DNA from: an uncultured Mycoplasmatota bacterium
GTDB lineage: Bacteria > Bacillota_I > Bacilli_A > RF39 > UBA660
Direction: 5' to 3'
Assembly (NCBI GenBank): GCA_900543825.1
Contig: UQSR01000003.1
Span: 1 to 64,000, forward strand
Length of the DNA: 64,000 nt
Shown: piece after piece, positions 60,963 to 64,000 of the stretch
Numbering within the stretch: position 1 is the stretch's first letter
Layout of the letters: every line of letters starts with the position of its first letter
The notes under the pieces: generated by a model
Told to the model about the DNA's origin: nothing
The model's input: the letters and a program-made list of their open reading frames with translations, nothing else
Database searches by the model: none
Position numbers and translations under genes: made by a program

Positions 60963-61060
60963 AAATTAGTGTTTATATATATGAGAAGATAAAATATAGA
61001 AGAGAGTATTAATAATAGATGTAAAAATATTTAATAATAATTTAAATATTTTACCTCTCA
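60960..61060 (+). pseudogene. Internally deleted copy of the Rpn nuclease gene
   Basis: About 60 bases match the 5' flank and first codons of the intact Rpn gene (3341-4231): TTTATATATATGAG, AAAATATAGAAG and ATAGATGTAAAA are shared, but the ATG has become ATA. This joins directly to the 3' end of the same gene: the last two codons, the stop, and the following ATTTAATAATAATTTAAAT and TTTTACC. Nearly all 290 coding codons are missing. It is a MITE-like remnant on the opposite strand to the intact copy. Confidence 0.75.
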
Positions 61061-61082
61061 AAAGTAGACCATGTCTACTTTT
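61060..61082. terminator. Hairpin after the SpoIIP operon
   Basis: AAAAGTAGAC/GTCTACTTTT with a 3-nt loop, 16 nt past the stop of the small membrane protein gene. The T-run on the minus strand is short (TTTT), so termination strength is uncertain. Confidence 0.55.
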
Positions 61083-61097
61083 TATTAAATATAAATA

Positions 61098-61421
61098 TTA
61101 ATCCTCTACCAATTTACTAGCCACTTTAAACATACCTTCTATACCCTTTTTTAAAAAAGAATTAACTTTAAAAGAAACCTTATTAGTACCAGTAGTAAGT
61201 CTAGAAGTATAATCCTTAGTAGTATTTACAACATAATCCTCCATAAGTACATCCTTTCCATCTTTCAAATCCTTTTCAAACCTTTCCATAGATTCTTTAG
61301 TCATAACAGTTTTATTACGAAGATTATATTCATAGTAGCCACTTTCTTCTATAACATAACTAATAATAAAGGCAATAAATATAAGTCCAAATATAAATTT
61401 AAATATTTTTTTCTTATTCAT
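61098..61421 (-). CDS. Small single-pass membrane protein after spoIIP
   Basis: A 107-aa protein with an N-terminal membrane helix (about 5-24) and an extracellular or forespore-facing domain with an amphipathic end (SFKVNSFLKKGIEGMFKVASKLVED). It begins inside the last codons of spoIIP, with GGTGATAAG as ribosome-binding site, so the two are translationally coupled. A spore or septum role by association is reasonable. I do not recognise the family. Confidence 0.75.
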   Translation of the reverse strand: MNKKKIFKFIFGLIFIAFIISYVIEESGYYEYNLRNKTVMTKESMERFEKDLKDGKDVLMEDYVVNTTKDYTSRLTTGTNKVSFKVNSFLKKGIEGMFKVASKLVED

Positions 61422-62439
61422 TCTTATCACCATTTATAAGATAATTAAAAATATTAGACAGTGCTTCAGTAGTATTAAGTACTTCATCAATATTATTATA
61501 AACACCACCAACTTCAATAAGAACCGAATTAGAACTTATATCTTGATTATAAATACCATCTACCCCTTCTCCCTCTTTCTTTAAAATACCTTTAGATAAT
61601 CCAGAATAATATTTATTACTAATATTATTTATTCTTTCCGCTATTTCCAAGTTACTTTTATAGTTATCATGCTCTAATCCAACTACAAATAATATCTTTG
61701 CATAATCCTTACCATTAATATTAGTAGTAGTACTCTCCTTACTAACAGAATCTCTATGAATATCTACAAAATACTTAATAGAAGGATATTTATTTTTTTT
61801 ATCCAAAATAAATATTCTTGAAGCCTTATAACTACTAGCATGATTCCATCCATTCATATTTAAAAATTCCGTTAAATTAGCATCTTCTACTATTGTAGAT
61901 AATCCCCTACTATTAAGTTTTTCCTTAAGTAAATATGAAGCCATAAGAACATTAGGAGTAATACCATATACATCTAAATTAGTATTATCATAATTCTCAA
62001 GTTGATGAGAATTGTAAATGTAAATAATAGGATTATCAATATCAACAGGATTAGGATCTTCCATATAAGAACTAACTTTTTTAAGATCCTCAAGATTACT
62101 ATAATCATCATTATGCATAAGAGAAATAGTCTTATCATTATCACCATACATAAAAATACCACTATCAAGTATACTCTTAGGATTACTAATATCAATATTA
62201 AATAAAAAATTAGTACTAGAATTAACAATATTAATCATCTTATAGTCCGTCATCATATGACTATTTCCACCACCAAGTAAAAACTTAATAAACTTAATAT
62301 TATTAATCTTCTTACTATTATTTAAAGAATAATAAAAAGTAATAGAAAAAATAACATAAATAATTACCATATATAAAATATTTTTTCTAATAAATCTTCC
62401 ATATTTTTTCTTAGAAGGTTTAAGTTTCATCTTACCCAT
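61414..62439 (-). CDS. spoIIP: Stage II sporulation protein P (amidase)
   Basis: SpoIIP cuts septal peptidoglycan with SpoIID so that the mother-cell membrane can engulf the forespore. The 341-aa protein has one membrane helix (about 18-38) and an extracellular amidase domain. Zinc and catalytic positions are visible: IYIYNSHQLE (His near 143), VEDANL (Glu near 185), FVDIHRDS (His near 220) and VLIEVGGVYN (Glu near 308). The family length is about 350-400, so this is slightly short. A sigma-E-like promoter precedes it. Confidence 0.92.
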   Translation of the reverse strand: MGKMKLKPSKKKYGRFIRKNILYMVIIYVIFSITFYYSLNNSKKINNIKFIKFLLGGGNSHMMTDYKMINIVNSSTNFLFNIDISNPKSILDSGIFMYGDNDKTISLMHNDDYSNLEDLKKVSSYMEDPNPVDIDNPIIYIYNSHQLENYDNTNLDVYGITPNVLMASYLLKEKLNSRGLSTIVEDANLTEFLNMNGWNHASSYKASRIFILDKKNKYPSIKYFVDIHRDSVSKESTTTNINGKDYAKILFVVGLEHDNYKSNLEIAERINNISNKYYSGLSKGILKKEGEGVDGIYNQDISSNSVLIEVGGVYNNIDEVLNTTEALSNIFNYLINGDKNE

Positions 62440-62476
62440 TAACCATCACCACTATTAGTATATATTAATAGTAGTT

Positions 62477-62505
62477 AAATATATGTCGAAAAAAATAGAC
62501 ATATC
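62477..62505 (-). promoter_or_regulatory. Possible sigma-E promoter for spoIIP
   Basis: Minus strand: GATAT, 15 bases, CATATATTT, which fits the sigma-E -10 pattern CATATAnnT exactly. spoIIP is a sigma-E target in Bacillus. It overlaps the terminator of the upstream gene. Confidence 0.5.
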
Positions 62506-62517
62506 ACTATGTCTATT
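62494..62517 (-). terminator. Terminator after the rsmE operon
   Basis: AATAGACAT/ATGTCTATT stem with a 6-nt loop, followed by seven T on the minus strand; it overlaps the stop codon. Confidence 0.88.
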
Positions 62518-63325
62518 GTAAATCCAATCTAAAATTTTTAAGTTCATCAATAAATTCATCAGTTTCTTCATCTTCAGTAATATTATATATCTTATCCTTC
62601 ACTTTAAGAAGCTCATCATAACTAATAATAGCCTCTTCTTCCTGCTTTTTTTCATATTCTGTAAGTTCTATATTAGAGGGCTTAACATCCTTTTCCATTC
62701 TAGAAACAACATCACTAGCAAAACGCATACTATCATTAACATCGTATACATCTTCCATACTTTCAAGTGGTGATAAACCATCTTCACCTAAATCTATACC
62801 ATTAGTATCTAAACTATCATTATAATCATTAAAAGTAGTATCAGAAACTTCTTCTTTCTTAACTATATTAATAGGAGAAGTTTGTCCTCTAGTATTCATC
62901 TCTCTAAGTACATTCTTCTTATATGGTCCATTCACATCTTGAATATTATCCTTTATTACTTTTGTTTCATTAACTATCGGCTTAATCTCATTAACCATTT
63001 GAACATCATTCTTAGGTTCATCTTTTATTACTTCTTTTACATCAGTTAAAGAAGTAGTATCATTTTCTAATATCTTATCTTCTACTGTAAAAGTAGCATT
63101 ACTAATAGGTACTTCTTTGTTTTCTATTGGAGCCTCTTCACTTATAGTATTAATAGTAGTATCCCTATTATCTTTAAGTAATTTAATAAGCTTTTTATTT
63201 TTAAAATATAAAACAATAAGTAAAAATATTAAAAACACAAACAAAAATACAATTATCCAAAAGAAAAATAAACCATTCGAAGATAAATTATCATAAAAAT
63301 CATTAAATGAATTAAGTAAATTCAT
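62513..63325 (-). CDS. Membrane-anchored acidic protein of unknown function
   Basis: The 270-aa protein has one strong membrane helix near the N-terminus (about 22-45: FFFWIIVFLFVFLIFLLIVLYF), then a basic patch (KNKKLIKLLK) and a long, acidic, low-complexity cytoplasmic tail without a recognisable domain. The final 35 residues may be helical (SYDELLKVKDKIYNITEDEETDEFIDELKNF). Such a scaffold-like layout recalls division or envelope scaffold proteins, but nothing specific can be claimed. The start is the ATG after AGAGGTG at the end of rsmE. Confidence 0.7.
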   Translation of the reverse strand: MNLLNSFNDFYDNLSSNGLFFFWIIVFLFVFLIFLLIVLYFKNKKLIKLLKDNRDTTINTISEEAPIENKEVPISNATFTVEDKILENDTTSLTDVKEVIKDEPKNDVQMVNEIKPIVNETKVIKDNIQDVNGPYKKNVLREMNTRGQTSPINIVKKEEVSDTTFNDYNDSLDTNGIDLGEDGLSPLESMEDVYDVNDSMRFASDVVSRMEKDVKPSNIELTEYEKKQEEEAIISYDELLKVKDKIYNITEDEETDEFIDELKNFRLDLQ

Positions 63326-63326
63326 A

Positions 63327-64000
63327 TTATTCACCTCTACTACCATAATAGTTTAATATAGAAGCTACATATATACATGCAGTCTCTACTCTAAAGATCA
63401 AATTACCAAAAGAAACCGGACTATAACCATTATCAAACAAATAGTCCTCTTCCCTATCACTAATACCACCTTCAGGTCCTATTACCACTACAATTTTAGC
63501 ACAATTATCTATATTTTGTAAATAGCAATTTAATAATTTATCCTTTTCTTTTGTTGAAGCAACAAGCCTAACATCACCATCTATTTTAGATAAATCCTTT
63601 AAATTAATAACATCATGAATAATAGGAATACTAGTTCTTTTAGACTGCTCACTTGCCTCTTTACATATAGTATTCCATCTTATCATTTTTTTACTAATTT
63701 TATTATCATCAAGTTTAACAATACTTCTTTCCATATTAACAGGAATAATTTCATTAACACCAAGTTCAGTAAGTTTTTGCAAAATAAGATCCATCTTCTG
63801 TTCTTTAACAAGCCCTAAAGCAACAATAACATCCAAATTAATTTTATTTTCTTCATTTATAATATCAATAATTGATAAAATTAAAGGTTCCATAGAATCT
63901 ATATTACATATATATAACTTCTTATCAAATACAACCTCTATTCTATCATCAATCTTCATCCTCATAACATTTTTAATATGATGAATATCACTATCTCTAA
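63327..64000 (-). CDS. rsmE: 16S rRNA (uracil-1498-N3)-methyltransferase, 5' end beyond window
   Basis: RsmE methylates U1498 of 16S rRNA with SAM. The visible part has the SPOUT knot motifs: ALGLVKEQKMDLILQKLTELGV (near 50-70 of the visible chain), WNTICKEASEQSKRTSIPII, VVVIGPEGGISDREED, and SFGNLIFRVETACIYVASIL at the trefoil knot. The frame continues in the window past the first internal Met to the last base, encoding RDSDIHHIKNVMRMK, which is the normal N-terminal domain sequence, so the true start is outside the window. Confidence 0.93.
   Translation of the reverse strand, partial: RDSDIHHIKNVMRMKIDDRIEVVFDKKLYICNIDSMEPLILSIIDIINEENKINLDVIVALGLVKEQKMDLILQKLTELGVNEIIPVNMERSIVKLDDNKISKKMIRWNTICKEASEQSKRTSIPIIHDVINLKDLSKIDGDVRLVASTKEKDKLLNCYLQNIDNCAKIVVVIGPEGGISDREEDYLFDNGYSPVSFGNLIFRVETACIYVASILNYYGSRGE

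Noticed and set aside
61974..62228. Long overlapping frame of Leu/Ile/Val-rich sequence antisense or out of frame to spoIIP
   Set aside because: It is a frame shadow of the AT-rich spoIIP gene with no ribosome-binding site; the same applies to similar frames inside thiI, mutS, the cysteine desulfurase gene, OpgB-like and other genes.
1..64000. CRISPR array, prophage, restriction-modification or toxin-antitoxin system
   Set aside because: No regularly spaced repeats, phage structural genes, methylase-endonuclease pairs or typical toxin-antitoxin pairs were seen anywhere in the window.

Overview
The window reads as a chromosomal piece of an uncultured, very AT-rich, spore-forming Bacilli-type Firmicute (Erysipelotrichia/Mollicutes-related, probably a gut bacterium). 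The evidence is the standard genetic code, strong GGAGG ribosome-binding sites, textbook TTGACA/TATAAT promoters, compact operons, and sporulation genes: an alpha/beta SASP, GerE, a SpoIIIAH-like protein, SpoIIP and a YdcC-like lipoprotein. Several Bacillus-type gene neighbourhoods are kept in rearranged form: recU-ponA, dnaD-nth with a YpmB/TseB-like gene, and cca. About 90% of the genes lie on the minus strand. The first ~1.3 kb (tRNA-Leu end, a 670-bp intergenic stretch, rpiB) is visibly richer in GC than the rest and may be a foreign island or an assembly junction.

Layout: 1-1.3 kb, tRNA-Leu fragment and rpiB (+). 1.3-9 kb, SASP, thiI, a ComGC-like pilin, an Rpn-family nuclease, mutS, DUF4186, an SDR, gerE and spoIIIAH. 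9.2-12.2 kb, a TagO/WecA-type initiating phosphotransferase and an LtaS-like protein. 12.3-25.2 kb, one surface-polysaccharide operon (acyltransferase, Wzx flippase, sulfotransferase, LicD, alkaline-phosphatase-superfamily transferase, two GT2s, a Wzy-GT4 fusion, a polysaccharide deacetylase, PssD/PssE). 25.3-31.4 kb, a separate operon with its own promoter and terminator, holding an ABC importer of the Fe/2-aminoethylphosphonate class, an HTH-LicC fusion and a PntC-like cytidylyltransferase-aminotransferase fusion. 31.4-35 kb, an NAGPA-type protein, a minimal FtsK-like ATPase and gpmI. 35-40.6 kb, an esterase, sortase B, a cysteine desulfurase, a methyltransferase and a YdcC-like lipoprotein. 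40.7-50.9 kb, recU-ponA, an OpgB-like protein, asnB, a radical SAM protein, nth-dnaD-tseB and a lipoprotein. 51-57.3 kb, cca, a T-box-controlled thrS, glyQS and pdp. 57.4-64 kb, a structured RNA, YihY, a dual-sensor degenerate GGDEF protein, spoIIP, a membrane protein and the 3' part of rsmE.

The most interesting system is the 25.3-31.4 kb operon combined with licD in the neighbouring glycan operon. It looks like a route that imports a small zwitterionic phosphonate or phosphoester (aminoethylphosphonate or phosphocholine), activates it with CTP, and hands it to a LicD transferase that decorates a sulfated, acylated cell-surface polymer. No choline kinase and no PEP-mutase pathway is visible in the window, so salvage rather than synthesis is the simplest reading. 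The first enzyme of the set is fused to a DNA-binding domain, and a palindromic operator sits at the predicted transcription start. A second noteworthy point is a ~100-bp internally deleted copy of the Rpn nuclease gene, lying 57 kb from the intact gene.
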